Positions 54,745 through 63,036 of a stretch of 64,000 nucleotides of DNA are shown one piece after another. The DNA comes from UBA5078 sp040384465 (GTDB lineage: Bacteria; Pseudomonadota; Gammaproteobacteria; Pseudomonadales; Pseudohongiellaceae). Position numbers and translations under genes: made by a program. The stretch's first letter is position 1. Each line of letters begins with the position of its first letter. The DNA lies in the NCBI GenBank assembly GCA_040384465.1, contig JAZKJF010000003.1:372001-436000 (forward strand), written 5' to 3'. The notes under the pieces are model-generated. The model searched no databases and had not been told where the DNA came from. It was given only the letters and a program-made list of their open reading frames with translations.

Positions 54745-55446
54745 ATGATCAATAAATTCCCCGTCTTTCAACAGTGCATCCTGTGCGGACACTGCCTGAT
54801 GAGCGATATAGCGCTCTGCACCGAGTGCACGATGGAGCTTCCGTATCCTGAGTACGGCTGCAAACGCTGCGGGATCGAGCTGGGACTCACCCCTCCCGCT
54901 CACGGCTATTGTGGTCGCTGCCTGCTGGAGCCTCCCAGCTTTGACCGCTGTGTGCCCGTCTTCCGCTATGAGTTTCCCGTTCGTGAGCTGATCGCAGGCT
55001 TCAAGTTCCATGCAGGATTTGCGGAAGGCCGAACTCTGGCACGACTGCTATGCGAACGGGCCGAACACTGCTTTGCAATCCATGGCAAACCACAACGGCT
55101 GCTCCCCATCCCATTGCACACCTCCCGTCTGCGTGAACGTGGCTTCAATCAAAGCACGGAGCTGGCACGCGTCATTGGGCGCCACTGCGACATTGCGGTA
55201 GCGGATAATGGCTGTCGACGCTCGCGCGCCACACCCTCACAGAAAGGCCTCTCGGCTGAAGAGCGCGCCACCAACCTTCGCAATGCGTTCACCTTGCACG
55301 GCGACTGCGCTGACGGAAGCTTGAAGCATGTCGCCATCGTCGATGATGTGGTCACCACCATGACAACCGTCGATACCCTGGCGCGCTTACTGCGCAGCGC
55401 TGGCATCGCCCGCATCGATGTTCTGTGCCTCGCCCGGGTGAGCTGA
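54745..55446 (+). CDS. comF: ComF family phosphoribosyltransferase-like protein
   Basis: 233 residues from the ATG at 54745. Two CxxC pairs (CILCGHC near 11-17, CKRCG and CGRCLLEP farther on) form a zinc-finger-like part, followed by a PRTase fold with VAIVDDVVTTMTTVDTLA. ComF is needed for DNA uptake and recombination in transformable bacteria, and GntX is its E. coli relative. It lies between the BirA operator and bioA. The order bio genes-comF is common in pseudomonads too. Confidence 0.93.
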   Translation: MINKFPVFQQCILCGHCLMSDIALCTECTMELPYPEYGCKRCGIELGLTPPAHGYCGRCLLEPPSFDRCVPVFRYEFPVRELIAGFKFHAGFAEGRTLARLLCERAEHCFAIHGKPQRLLPIPLHTSRLRERGFNQSTELARVIGRHCDIAVADNGCRRSRATPSQKGLSAEERATNLRNAFTLHGDCADGSLKHVAIVDDVVTTMTTVDTLARLLRSAGIARIDVLCLARVS

Positions 55447-55504
55447 ACTCCCTGCATTGGAACTCCCTGCTTTGGAATTCTCTGCTTTTGAACTCTCTGC
55501 TTTC
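55445..55504 (+). repeat. Four tandem 15-bp repeats between comF and bioA
   Basis: Units begin at 55445, 55460, 55475 and 55490 and follow GAACTCCCTGCTTTG with one to four changes each. The first one includes the comF stop codon, and the array ends 32 nt ahead of the bioA start. If read in the comF frame past the stop, each would give a five-residue repeat. Its origin may be slippage. Confidence 0.85.
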
Positions 55505-55536
55505 TCATGACCCTGCGGGCCGGGTATCATCGCGGC

Positions 55537-56850
55537 ATGTCAGAAATTACACCGTCAGAAAGGCTTACCGAATTGCTCCGCTTTGATCGCGAGCACCTGC
55601 TGCACCCCTACACTTCCATGACCTCTCCGCTGCCGAACCAGCTCGTCCGCTCAGCCTCCGGCGTTGAGTTGCAACTGGAAGACGGCCGCACGCTCATCGA
55701 CGGCATGAGCTCCTGGTGGTCCGTCCTGCATGGTTACAATCACCCAGCGCTCAATCAGGCGGTGCTGACTCAAATCGGCAAGATGTCGCATGTGATGTTC
55801 GGGGGGCTGACCCACGAGCCCGCCATCGAGCTGGCTCGCAAGCTCCTGGCGATTTGCCCCACAGGACTGGACAAGGTGTTTTTCAGCGACTCAGGTTCCG
55901 TGGCGGTCGAGGTGGCCATGAAGATGGCCGTCCAGTATTGGCAAGCGCTCGGCATGCCCAGGAAATGTCGAATGCTGAGTCTGCGCCGGGGTTATCACGG
56001 CGACACCTTCGCAGCGATGTCGGTGTGCGATCCCGTCACCGGCATGCACAGCCTATTCGGCGACACTCTGCAGCACCAATTTTTCGCTGACGCTCCCACC
56101 TGTCGCTTCGGGGAGCAATGGAATCCTGCAGACATCACCAGTCTGCACCAGCAGTTGGAGCAGCATCACGACAGTATTGCCGCCGTGATTCTCGAACCTA
56201 TCGTGCAGGGCGCAGGCGGCATGTTTTTCTATTCGGCCGAATACCTGCGGGAAGCACGACGCCTGTGTGACGCCTTCGACGTGTTGCTGATTGCGGATGA
56301 GATCGCGACAGGTTTCGGCCGCACCGGCAAGTTGTTCGCCTGCGAACATGCGGACATCACCCCGGATATCCTCTGTGTCGGCAAGGCACTGACGGGCGGC
56401 TACATGACGTTGGCGGCAACGCTTACCACTACGCGGATCGCACAGGGAATTTCGGGAGATGGCGGTGTCTTCATGCATGGCCCGACTTTCATGGCGAATC
56501 CGCTGGCATGCGCCGTCGCTTGCGCCAGCATTGATCTCCTGCTGGCTGGCCCCTGGCAGTCACGAATACAGACTATCGAAATCCAGTTGCGCGAGGAGCT
56601 GGTTGTTTGCGCGACGCTGCCACAAGTCGCCGATGTGCGGGTACTTGGCGGAATTGGGGTAGTGGAATTACGTGCACCGGTGGTAATGGCGCAGATTCAA
56701 CCGGCATTCGTCGCGGAGGGGGTCTGGATCAGACCTTTCGGGCGGCTTGTTTACGTGATGCCACCGTACATCATCAACAGGGAGCAGTTGACGCGACTGA
56801 CTGGTGCAATCGTGCGAGTGGTGGGAAATCTGGGTAGCGATCAGAACTGA
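55537..56850 (+). CDS. bioA: Adenosylmethionine-8-amino-7-oxononanoate aminotransferase
   Basis: 437 residues from the ATG at 55537 (an ATG at 55507 would add ten residues). PLP lysine in CVGKALTGGYM; DGMSSWWSVLHGYNHP and LRRGYHGDTFAAMSVCDP match BioA, and GPTFMANPLACAVA the end of the site. It makes 7,8-diaminononanoate using S-adenosylmethionine as amino donor. It is split from bioBFD and lies with comF on the other side of the BirA operator. Its end overlaps the barrel-fragment gene by 10 nt. Confidence 0.96.
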   Translation: MSEITPSERLTELLRFDREHLLHPYTSMTSPLPNQLVRSASGVELQLEDGRTLIDGMSSWWSVLHGYNHPALNQAVLTQIGKMSHVMFGGLTHEPAIELARKLLAICPTGLDKVFFSDSGSVAVEVAMKMAVQYWQALGMPRKCRMLSLRRGYHGDTFAAMSVCDPVTGMHSLFGDTLQHQFFADAPTCRFGEQWNPADITSLHQQLEQHHDSIAAVILEPIVQGAGGMFFYSAEYLREARRLCDAFDVLLIADEIATGFGRTGKLFACEHADITPDILCVGKALTGGYMTLAATLTTTRIAQGISGDGGVFMHGPTFMANPLACAVACASIDLLLAGPWQSRIQTIEIQLREELVVCATLPQVADVRVLGGIGVVELRAPVVMAQIQPAFVAEGVWIRPFGRLVYVMPPYIINREQLTRLTGAIVRVVGNLGSDQN

Positions 56851-57650
56851 TATTTGATGGTGCCGTAGGCCACACGACCGCTCTGCTCGATAGCGCCCGG
56901 CCGGGTCTCCAGCAATTGATCCGGCTTGGCATCGAAGAGGTTCCGTACCCCGACCGAGAGCACTGCCTGCCCCTCTTTGCCAGCCTTCAGGTTGTAGCCG
57001 TATTGCAGATCGAGCGTCGTCATGTTGCCAACGATCTCATTGAGCTGCTCAAGATTCAATTTGCCCAGCTCTTCGAAGGAATCAAAGTAGTGAGTGACGG
57101 CGCTGGCAGAGTGTTTGCCTACCTGCCAGGTCAGCATCAGACTGCTCTGCAGCTCGGTGCCCTTGGGCAACAGAGTATCGCCGGTCACGGGTGGCAGCGG
57201 ACCGTCCAGCAGCCCTTCGGTTTTGACAGTGTCGTAGAGGTAGGTCGCTTTGGTGCTGACGATAAACTGGCCGAAGCGCGGTGATTCCCACACGTAAGAA
57301 GCGCTCAGATCGATGCCGCGCGCCAGCTGGCCTGGATTGATGCTGGTTGTGACAGAGGGAGCTTCAAGCACTCCGGCGTAGAGATTGCTGTCATCTATGA
57401 ACAGCCTCGGAGTGGTTGTTGCACTCAAGGTTTCCGGTATGACGACCGAGGCCGGGAACTGCTCCTGTTTGTCGGCACGCCAGGCACCCGCACTCAGGTT
57501 CAGGCCTTTGGCAGGAGAGAACAGCATGCCGAGATTGAGATTGTTGACGTATTCGTTGACGGACAGATTCTGCGCATAAGCAGGCATGGCGGCGAAAAAG
57601 CCTGACGCCATCGCCACCAGCAACGCTGATCTGATCCGGAATTGAAACAC
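56841..57650 (-). CDS. Barrel-only TonB-dependent receptor-like protein (no plug domain)
   Basis: 269 residues from a GTG at 57650, which has AAGGGG about 6 nt upstream. It starts with its own signal peptide (LLVAMASGFFAAMPAYA/Q, residue about 26) and then reads straight into the last third of a TonB-dependent receptor barrel: NNLNLGMLFSPAKGLNLSAG, GIDLSASYVWESPRFGQF, TTLDLQYGYNLKAGKEGQ and SVGVRNLFDAKPD, ending in YQF. The plug, TonB box and first twelve or so strands are missing, and nothing of them is upstream, where folK lies 59 nt away. It may be a relic fused to a signal peptide or a small outer-membrane barrel. No frameshift is seen inside it. Confidence 0.75.
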   Translation of the reverse strand: MFQFRIRSALLVAMASGFFAAMPAYAQNLSVNEYVNNLNLGMLFSPAKGLNLSAGAWRADKQEQFPASVVIPETLSATTTPRLFIDDSNLYAGVLEAPSVTTSINPGQLARGIDLSASYVWESPRFGQFIVSTKATYLYDTVKTEGLLDGPLPPVTGDTLLPKGTELQSSLMLTWQVGKHSASAVTHYFDSFEELGKLNLEQLNEIVGNMTTLDLQYGYNLKAGKEGQAVLSVGVRNLFDAKPDQLLETRPGAIEQSGRVAYGTIKYQF

Positions 57651-57709
57651 TATCTGCCCCTTCTCGCAGCCTTCTCCGAGCTGCACCTGTCCGTAGTATA
57701 CACGCCGAA

Positions 57710-58324
57710 TTACAAACTGACAGAGGCATTTACAGCTTTTACAGGGTGCCAATCTCCTGCATCGGCGAGCCCTTCCAACAACTTCTCCACAGATTGGGTC
57801 TGACCAGGCAGCAGCAAACCAGGGGCAATTTCGGCCAGTGGTGCCAGCACAAAACCACGTAGAGATATCCTTGGATGCGGCAACGTCAGTTCCTCTGAAC
57901 TCATCTGCGCCTCCCCGCACATCAGCAGATCAAGATCGAGCGGACGAGGAGCATTGAGCACACCCTGACGCACGCGACCGAACGCCGATTCGATCTGCTG
58001 CAAATCGCGCAACAAGGCCAGCGGTTGCGCGGCATTGCGTGGCAGAAATGCCAGCACGGCATTGATGAAGTCTGGGGAGCCGGGCGGGCAATCCAGTGGA
58101 CGGCTGCGCCATAACGAAGAGGTAACCGCAGGATAGTCACTCAGTTCAGAGAGCGCACGAATAGCCTCGTGCAGCGTTTCCTCGGGTGAGCCGACGTGGG
58201 AGTCAAGGTTGGCGCCGAGCCCGACAAGGCAGAGAGGAGTCTCTGCCACGGCAGGAAGATCGGCGATGGTGCCTGAGCCAACCCTGTTATTGCTCCTGTT
58301 GATGATACTGTCTGGAGAACTCAT
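57710..58324 (-). CDS. folK: 2-amino-4-hydroxy-6-hydroxymethyldihydropteridine pyrophosphokinase
   Basis: 204 residues from the ATG at 58324, which overlaps the hemE stop by 38 nt; a GTG at 58249 would give 179, nearer the family's length. Neither has a clear ribosome site, so the start is open. HPPK landmarks: LVGLGANLDSHVG, CPPGSPDFINAV, RPLDLDLLMCG and LPHPRISLRGFVLAPLAEIAP. It activates the pterin before FolP (38771) in folate synthesis. The open frame runs on upstream over hemE but that part is not coding. Confidence 0.9.
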   Translation of the reverse strand: MSSPDSIINRSNNRVGSGTIADLPAVAETPLCLVGLGANLDSHVGSPEETLHEAIRALSELSDYPAVTSSLWRSRPLDCPPGSPDFINAVLAFLPRNAAQPLALLRDLQQIESAFGRVRQGVLNAPRPLDLDLLMCGEAQMSSEELTLPHPRISLRGFVLAPLAEIAPGLLLPGQTQSVEKLLEGLADAGDWHPVKAVNASVSL

Positions 58325-59366
58325 GGACAGACTCGATGAAGACAGCAACATTGGCCGGATCGACGTCCGGTGTGATGCCGTGCCCCAGATTGAACACATG
58401 CCCGGAACCCGTGCCGTAGTCACGCAGAATCTTCGCCACCTCTGCACGGATGCTGTTCGGAGAGGCGTAGAGAATCGACGGGTCCATATTACCCTGCAAA
58501 GACACTTTGTCGCCGATGCGCGCACGGGCACGGCCGATGTCGATAGTCCAGTCCAGGCCCACGCAGTCACTGCCACTGGCAGCAATATCTTCCAGCCACA
58601 GGCCACCGTTCTTGGTGAACAGGATGACGGGGACTTTGCGACCTTCGGACTCACGAGTCAGGCCGGCCACCACCTTGGTCATATAAGCCAGTGAAAATTC
58701 GCGGTACGCATGCGTGGAAAGCACACCACCCCAGGTATCAAAAATCTGCACGGCTTGGGCACCCGCCGCAATCTGCGCGTTCAAGTAGGCAGTGACAGCG
58801 GTAGCGAGCTTGTCGAGCAACAGGTGCATGGCTTGCGGCTGATTGAACATGAATGACTTGGCGTTGCGGAAATCTTTGCTGCCGCTGCCTTCGATCATAT
58901 AGGTCGCCAGTGTCCAGGGGCTGCCGGAAAAGCCGATCAAGGGCACCGAGCCGTTCAGTTCGCGACGGATGACAGACACCGCGTCTGTGACATAGGAAAG
59001 ATCCTTGGCGACATTCAGATCGGGCAGCGCCTCGACATCTTTCTCGCTGCGCACAACCTTGCGGAAGCGTGGCCCTTCACCTTCAGTGAAGTAAAGCCCC
59101 TGCCCCATGGCATCGGGAATGGTGAGAATATCGGAGAACAAAATAGCCGCGTCCATTGCATAGCGCCGCAGCGGCTGCAGAGTCACTTCACAGGCCAGTT
59201 CGGGCGACTTGCAGAGGCTCATGAAATCGCCAGCCTGCGCGCGCGTGGCACGATATTCGGGCAGGTAGCGGCCTGCCTGCCGCATCATCCACACAGGGGT
59301 CATGTCGACCGCTTCGCCTGCCAGTGCTCGTAAAAATCTGTCGTTCTTCAACGCTGCCAACGCCAT
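58287..59366 (-). CDS. hemE: Uroporphyrinogen decarboxylase
   Basis: 359 residues from the ATG at 59366 (AGAGG just before it, only 2 nt off; a TTG at 59378 is the other choice). PVWMMRQAGRYLPEYRATRA and ILFSDILTIPDAMGQGL hold the substrate-binding Arg and Asp; GFSGSPWTLATYMIEGSGSK and FDTWGGVLS are further signatures. It takes uroporphyrinogen III to coproporphyrinogen III. The order damX-hemE fits pseudomonads. Confidence 0.96.
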   Translation of the reverse strand: MALAALKNDRFLRALAGEAVDMTPVWMMRQAGRYLPEYRATRAQAGDFMSLCKSPELACEVTLQPLRRYAMDAAILFSDILTIPDAMGQGLYFTEGEGPRFRKVVRSEKDVEALPDLNVAKDLSYVTDAVSVIRRELNGSVPLIGFSGSPWTLATYMIEGSGSKDFRNAKSFMFNQPQAMHLLLDKLATAVTAYLNAQIAAGAQAVQIFDTWGGVLSTHAYREFSLAYMTKVVAGLTRESEGRKVPVILFTKNGGLWLEDIAASGSDCVGLDWTIDIGRARARIGDKVSLQGNMDPSILYASPNSIRAEVAKILRDYGTGSGHVFNLGHGITPDVDPANVAVFIESVHEFSRQYHQQEQ

Positions 59367-59445
59367 ATCCTCTTTCAATCAAGCTGGGAATAAGAAGGCT
59401 GGGCATTCTACACACCCACCCCTCGCACGACAAACTGCCATCGGT

Positions 59446-61035
59446 TCAGTTACGGGCACGGATCTCGGTGTGAACTTCTTCGAGACTGCGAACCCAGGGC
59501 TGCTGATCACGCAGCTCGGCAGGTAAGTCGGCGAGTGCTTCCCGTGCTGACTCCCGCGAGGCATAAGCGCCCTGGATCACCACAAACCAGGGACTGCCGT
59601 TGTTGCGAGTCTCGTACCAGCGCAAGCCGCTGGCCGTATGGCGCTGGACAAACTGCTCGACATTCGTGCGCGAGGAAGCGCCTAGCACCTGCAGCGTGAA
59701 CTGATTGGCGGGCAGCGCGAGAATCTGCGTCTGCTGACCGGCGCCGGTGGGGGCGGCAGTTGGGACTGGCGTGGTGGCCGCTGCTGTGACAGGCGCTGCT
59801 GCCACCGGTGTCGGAGCAGCGGGAGTCGGCTGTGCTACCGCTGTGGTGGTTGCGGCCGCAGAGGTGGCTGCATTGCGCTCGATGACAGGCCTGGCTGGCG
59901 CTGCGACTGCTACCGGGTCTGTGCTCGGCTGACTCGATACTACTGCAGCAGGAGTTGTCGCAGCAGGAGCCGTCGCCACCGGGTTCGTCACCACTGGAGC
60001 TGCCACTGAGGGGCTGTTGGCTGCCAGGTTCGTGGCTAGAGAGTCCGCCAACTGAGCATTCGTCTGAGGGATGGCAGTGGCTGTCTGATTTTGCAAACCG
60101 GGCAGCTGCACAGGCACGCTGACGGTGCGCGAAGTCTCCTCCACCTCATCATCCCCACCAGAGAGGAATGCCACGAACAACACGACAAGCAACGCGACTG
60201 CCGCCAAGGCGTAGTTCCTGGGAATACTGGAAATGAATGAGAGGTCCAGCGCGAGGCCTTTGCCCTGCGGAGCACTGAGCATGCTGTCCGCCAACACGTT
60301 GATGGCACCCGGCATGCCTCCTGATTGCTTGTGGATCTTCTCAATCTGCTTGTTGCTGAAGGGCAGCGGACGCGCCTGATCCCCCTGCGCAAAGCCCACC
60401 GCATTGAGGCGGTAGCGCAGATAGTCATGAGTCTCGTCGAGACTCAGAGCCTCCAGCTGGATGGTGCTGAACTGCTGCGCTCCGTTGTGCATGGGGCAGG
60501 TGTAGTCGAGGGTATCCAGCAGCTGTGGCTGCCCCAGTAGAATCAGATGGAAAGTGCCCTCGACATTGTCGACCAGCGCCAGACGGGTCAGCAGTGCCAG
60601 CGCATCGTCACCCAGCTCGTGCGCATCATCAACGATCAGTACCACACTGCGGGACTGCTGCCTGACAGACTCAAAGTAATCCAGCAGCGCCGATTTGAGA
60701 TCGGCCAAGGTGGCGTGCGGAGGGAAATCCAGCACGAACGCTTTGAACATTTCCTCCAGCAATTGCGCGGGGCTGGTCAGCAGACTGGCCCGCGCACGGG
60801 CCACCAGCTGGCGTTTGGCCGCTTGCCTGACGAAGAAATCACCGATGAGACTTTTGCCGCTTCCTGCAGGCCCCAGCAAGGCAATGATGTCATTACTGTG
60901 CGTCGCGTGGTGCAGCAATTTCTCCAGAGTGTCGCGCCGCAACGCGCCAGGGTACAGACTCGCGATCGGGGTATCTGCCGCGAAGGGATTGGCCGACAGG
61001 TTCAATGATTCGAGCGTCTCGTTTACCGTTGACAC
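59446..61035 (-). CDS. damX: DamX-like AAA ATPase with a C-terminal SPOR domain
   Basis: 529 residues. An AAA part (Walker A GPAGSGKS at 55-62, Walker B VLIVDDAHE near 131) is followed by a membrane helix (YALAAVALLVVLFVAFLS, about 274-291), then a low-complexity Ala/Thr/Pro linker of some 150 residues, and a SPOR domain from about 450 (FTLQVLGASSRTNVEQFV) that binds denuded septal peptidoglycan. It links the septum with division. Its start overlaps aroB by 13 nt. Confidence 0.93.
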   Translation of the reverse strand: MSTVNETLESLNLSANPFAADTPIASLYPGALRRDTLEKLLHHATHSNDIIALLGPAGSGKSLIGDFFVRQAAKRQLVARARASLLTSPAQLLEEMFKAFVLDFPPHATLADLKSALLDYFESVRQQSRSVVLIVDDAHELGDDALALLTRLALVDNVEGTFHLILLGQPQLLDTLDYTCPMHNGAQQFSTIQLEALSLDETHDYLRYRLNAVGFAQGDQARPLPFSNKQIEKIHKQSGGMPGAINVLADSMLSAPQGKGLALDLSFISSIPRNYALAAVALLVVLFVAFLSGGDDEVEETSRTVSVPVQLPGLQNQTATAIPQTNAQLADSLATNLAANSPSVAAPVVTNPVATAPAATTPAAVVSSQPSTDPVAVAAPARPVIERNAATSAAATTTAVAQPTPAAPTPVAAAPVTAAATTPVPTAAPTGAGQQTQILALPANQFTLQVLGASSRTNVEQFVQRHTASGLRWYETRNNGSPWFVVIQGAYASRESAREALADLPAELRDQQPWVRSLEEVHTEIRARN

Positions 61036-62114
61036 AAACTCTCTCCTGCTTCCAGCGTCTGTTGCAGCAGCGCTGCATCCACTCCGCTCTCAATGACAGC
61101 CTGCCCCAGGCCACGCAGGAGGATGAAGCGGATTTTGCCCCCCTGTACCTTTTTGTCGAACGCCATCAGGCGCATGAAATCTTCTGCGGTCATCCCTGCT
61201 GGCGGAGCGACAGGCAGGCCTGCACGCTGCAATAGCACCTTGGCTCGCAATGCGGCTTCGGGACTCAGCCAACCCAGACGGGCCGACAGATCCGCCGCCA
61301 TGACCATGCCTGCTCCCACGGCCTCGCCGTGCAACCAGGTGCCGTACCCCATCGCCGTCTCGATGGCATGCCCGAAGGTATGCCCCAGATTCAGCAGCGC
61401 GCGTACGCCACCTTCTTTCTCATCCGCGGCCACAATGCGGGCTTTCTCTTCACAGCTCACTTTCACGGCTTCGGCCAGCAGGGTCTTGTCGCCCGCCAGC
61501 AGACCCGCGATATTGGCTTCCAGCCAGGCAAAAAACGGCAGATTGTCGATGAGTCCGTACTTGATCACTTCCGCGATCCCCGCCTTGAGTTCGCGGTCTG
61601 GCAGCGAAGCCAGCACGTCCGTGTCCGCCACGACACATTGCGGCTGGTAGAACGCTCCGATCATGTTCTTCCCCAGCGGGTGATTGACCCCGGTCTTGCC
61701 GCCCACCGAAGAATCCACCTGCGAAAGCAGCGTCGTGGGAATCTGAATGAAATTGACACCACGCTGGTAGGTAGCCGCTGCAAAGCCGGTGATATCGCCC
61801 ACTACTCCACCGCCGAGCGCAATCAAGGTAGTACTGCGCTCATGACGGTCGGCCAGCAGTTTGTCGTAGATACTGCCGAGCGTGCTCAGGGTCTTGGTGT
61901 GCTCGCCATCAGGCAGAATGAGGTGATCGCATTGCAGATCGTCAAGAGCCGTTTTGAGCTGGGCAAGATAGAGTGGTGCCACGACTTCATTGGTCACGAT
62001 GAGTGCCCGCTTGCCGTGTACATACGGGCGCACGAGACCGGGCTGGCTCAGCAATCCAGAGCCTATGAAAATCGGGTAGGAGCGGTCCCCAAGGTCTACT
62101 TCAAGCTTGATCAT
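61023..62114 (-). CDS. aroB: 3-dehydroquinate synthase
   Basis: 363 residues from the ATG at 62114 (MIKLEVDLGDRSYPIFIG, the usual start); a start at 62192 would add 26 stray residues. GGGVVGDITGFAAATYQRGV for NAD, QIPTTLLSQVDSSVGGKTGVN and LNLGHTFGHAIE for the zinc site. It makes 3-dehydroquinate in the shikimate pathway. It lies between aroK and damX in one unit. Confidence 0.96.
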   Translation of the reverse strand: MIKLEVDLGDRSYPIFIGSGLLSQPGLVRPYVHGKRALIVTNEVVAPLYLAQLKTALDDLQCDHLILPDGEHTKTLSTLGSIYDKLLADRHERSTTLIALGGGVVGDITGFAAATYQRGVNFIQIPTTLLSQVDSSVGGKTGVNHPLGKNMIGAFYQPQCVVADTDVLASLPDRELKAGIAEVIKYGLIDNLPFFAWLEANIAGLLAGDKTLLAEAVKVSCEEKARIVAADEKEGGVRALLNLGHTFGHAIETAMGYGTWLHGEAVGAGMVMAADLSARLGWLSPEAALRAKVLLQRAGLPVAPPAGMTAEDFMRLMAFDKKVQGGKIRFILLRGLGQAVIESGVDAALLQQTLEAGESLCQR

Positions 62115-62207
62115 GTTGTGTATTCCAGCGATGACTGACGCCTCTGATGGCGCGGGTCTGATTGAATATTGTCTAGAATCGGTCACGGCCAACCGGCCTG
62201 CCTGGAG

Positions 62208-62819
62208 CTAAACAGTGGAGGCGGTATCGCTCTCGGCAGTCGCACTGCTGCGCACAGTGTGCTCTGAACCCATTTCGGCCACTACCGCCAGATTGGCAGC
62301 GCGCCATTCTTCGATCTGGCGAAGGATTTCAGTGCTGACAGAACGAGGGCTGCGGCGACTGGTGTCCACGATGACGTGAGCAGTCTCGCGGTATAAAGGC
62401 TCGCGAATCTTGATCAGTTCCTTGATTTTGGCCAAGGGATTGTCGGTCTGCAGCAGCGGCCGACTCTTGTCCTTGCCCGTCCGCTCCAGTTGTTGGGCGA
62501 CGGAAGCGCGCAGGTAAACCACGATACCACGACCGTGCAGATTCAGACGGCTCTCCGGTGCCAGTATCGCCCCCCCTCCAGTGGCCAGAATGATGCCCCG
62601 CCGCTTCGTGAGTGTGTCGATCATGCGGGCTTCACGGATACGAAAACCCTGCTCACCTTCCACATCGAATATCCAGGGGATGTCGGCACCAGTGACAAAT
62701 TCGATTTCACGATCCGAATCGAAGAAGGGCATTTCCAGCTGTATCGACAGCAGGCGGCCGATAGTGCTCTTGCCAACTCCCATGGGGCCAATCAGAAATA
62801 TGTTGTCCTGCTTGTCCAT
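62208..62819 (-). CDS. aroK: Shikimate kinase
   Basis: 203 residues from the ATG at 62819 (MDKQDNIFLIGPMG); another ATG at 62831 adds four. Walker A GPMGVGKST (11-19), DSDREIEFVTGADIPWIFD with the shikimate-binding Asp and Arg, and LATGGGAIL. The C-terminus has about 25 residues beyond the usual end (TVRSSATAESDTAS). It phosphorylates shikimate. It follows pilQ, as in many gammaproteobacteria; the gap of 217 nt holds only small hairpins. Confidence 0.95.
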   Translation of the reverse strand: MDKQDNIFLIGPMGVGKSTIGRLLSIQLEMPFFDSDREIEFVTGADIPWIFDVEGEQGFRIREARMIDTLTKRRGIILATGGGAILAPESRLNLHGRGIVVYLRASVAQQLERTGKDKSRPLLQTDNPLAKIKELIKIREPLYRETAHVIVDTSRRSPRSVSTEILRQIEEWRAANLAVVAEMGSEHTVRSSATAESDTASTV

Positions 62820-63036
62820 GAGTAAACCCATTCCCCGGCGCGGCTTGTGCAAACGCGCTATAGACGATTTTCCCGCAACCACTGGCGGAGTGGGCGACAT
62901 TGTAACCCTTGCTGAAGGAGAAAATCACGACCGCGCAACGGAGGATTCCGGGCCACTGCATCCCGGAGTCAATTTTGGAAACGCAGGCCTGCCAATACAG
63001 AGCAGGCCCATCCAGAGAGGAAATACCAGGACGATC

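Noticed and set aside
57651..57709. Remains of the missing plug domain upstream of the receptor-barrel fragment
   Set aside because: The 59-nt gap is too short and folK follows; none of its frames reads like a plug.
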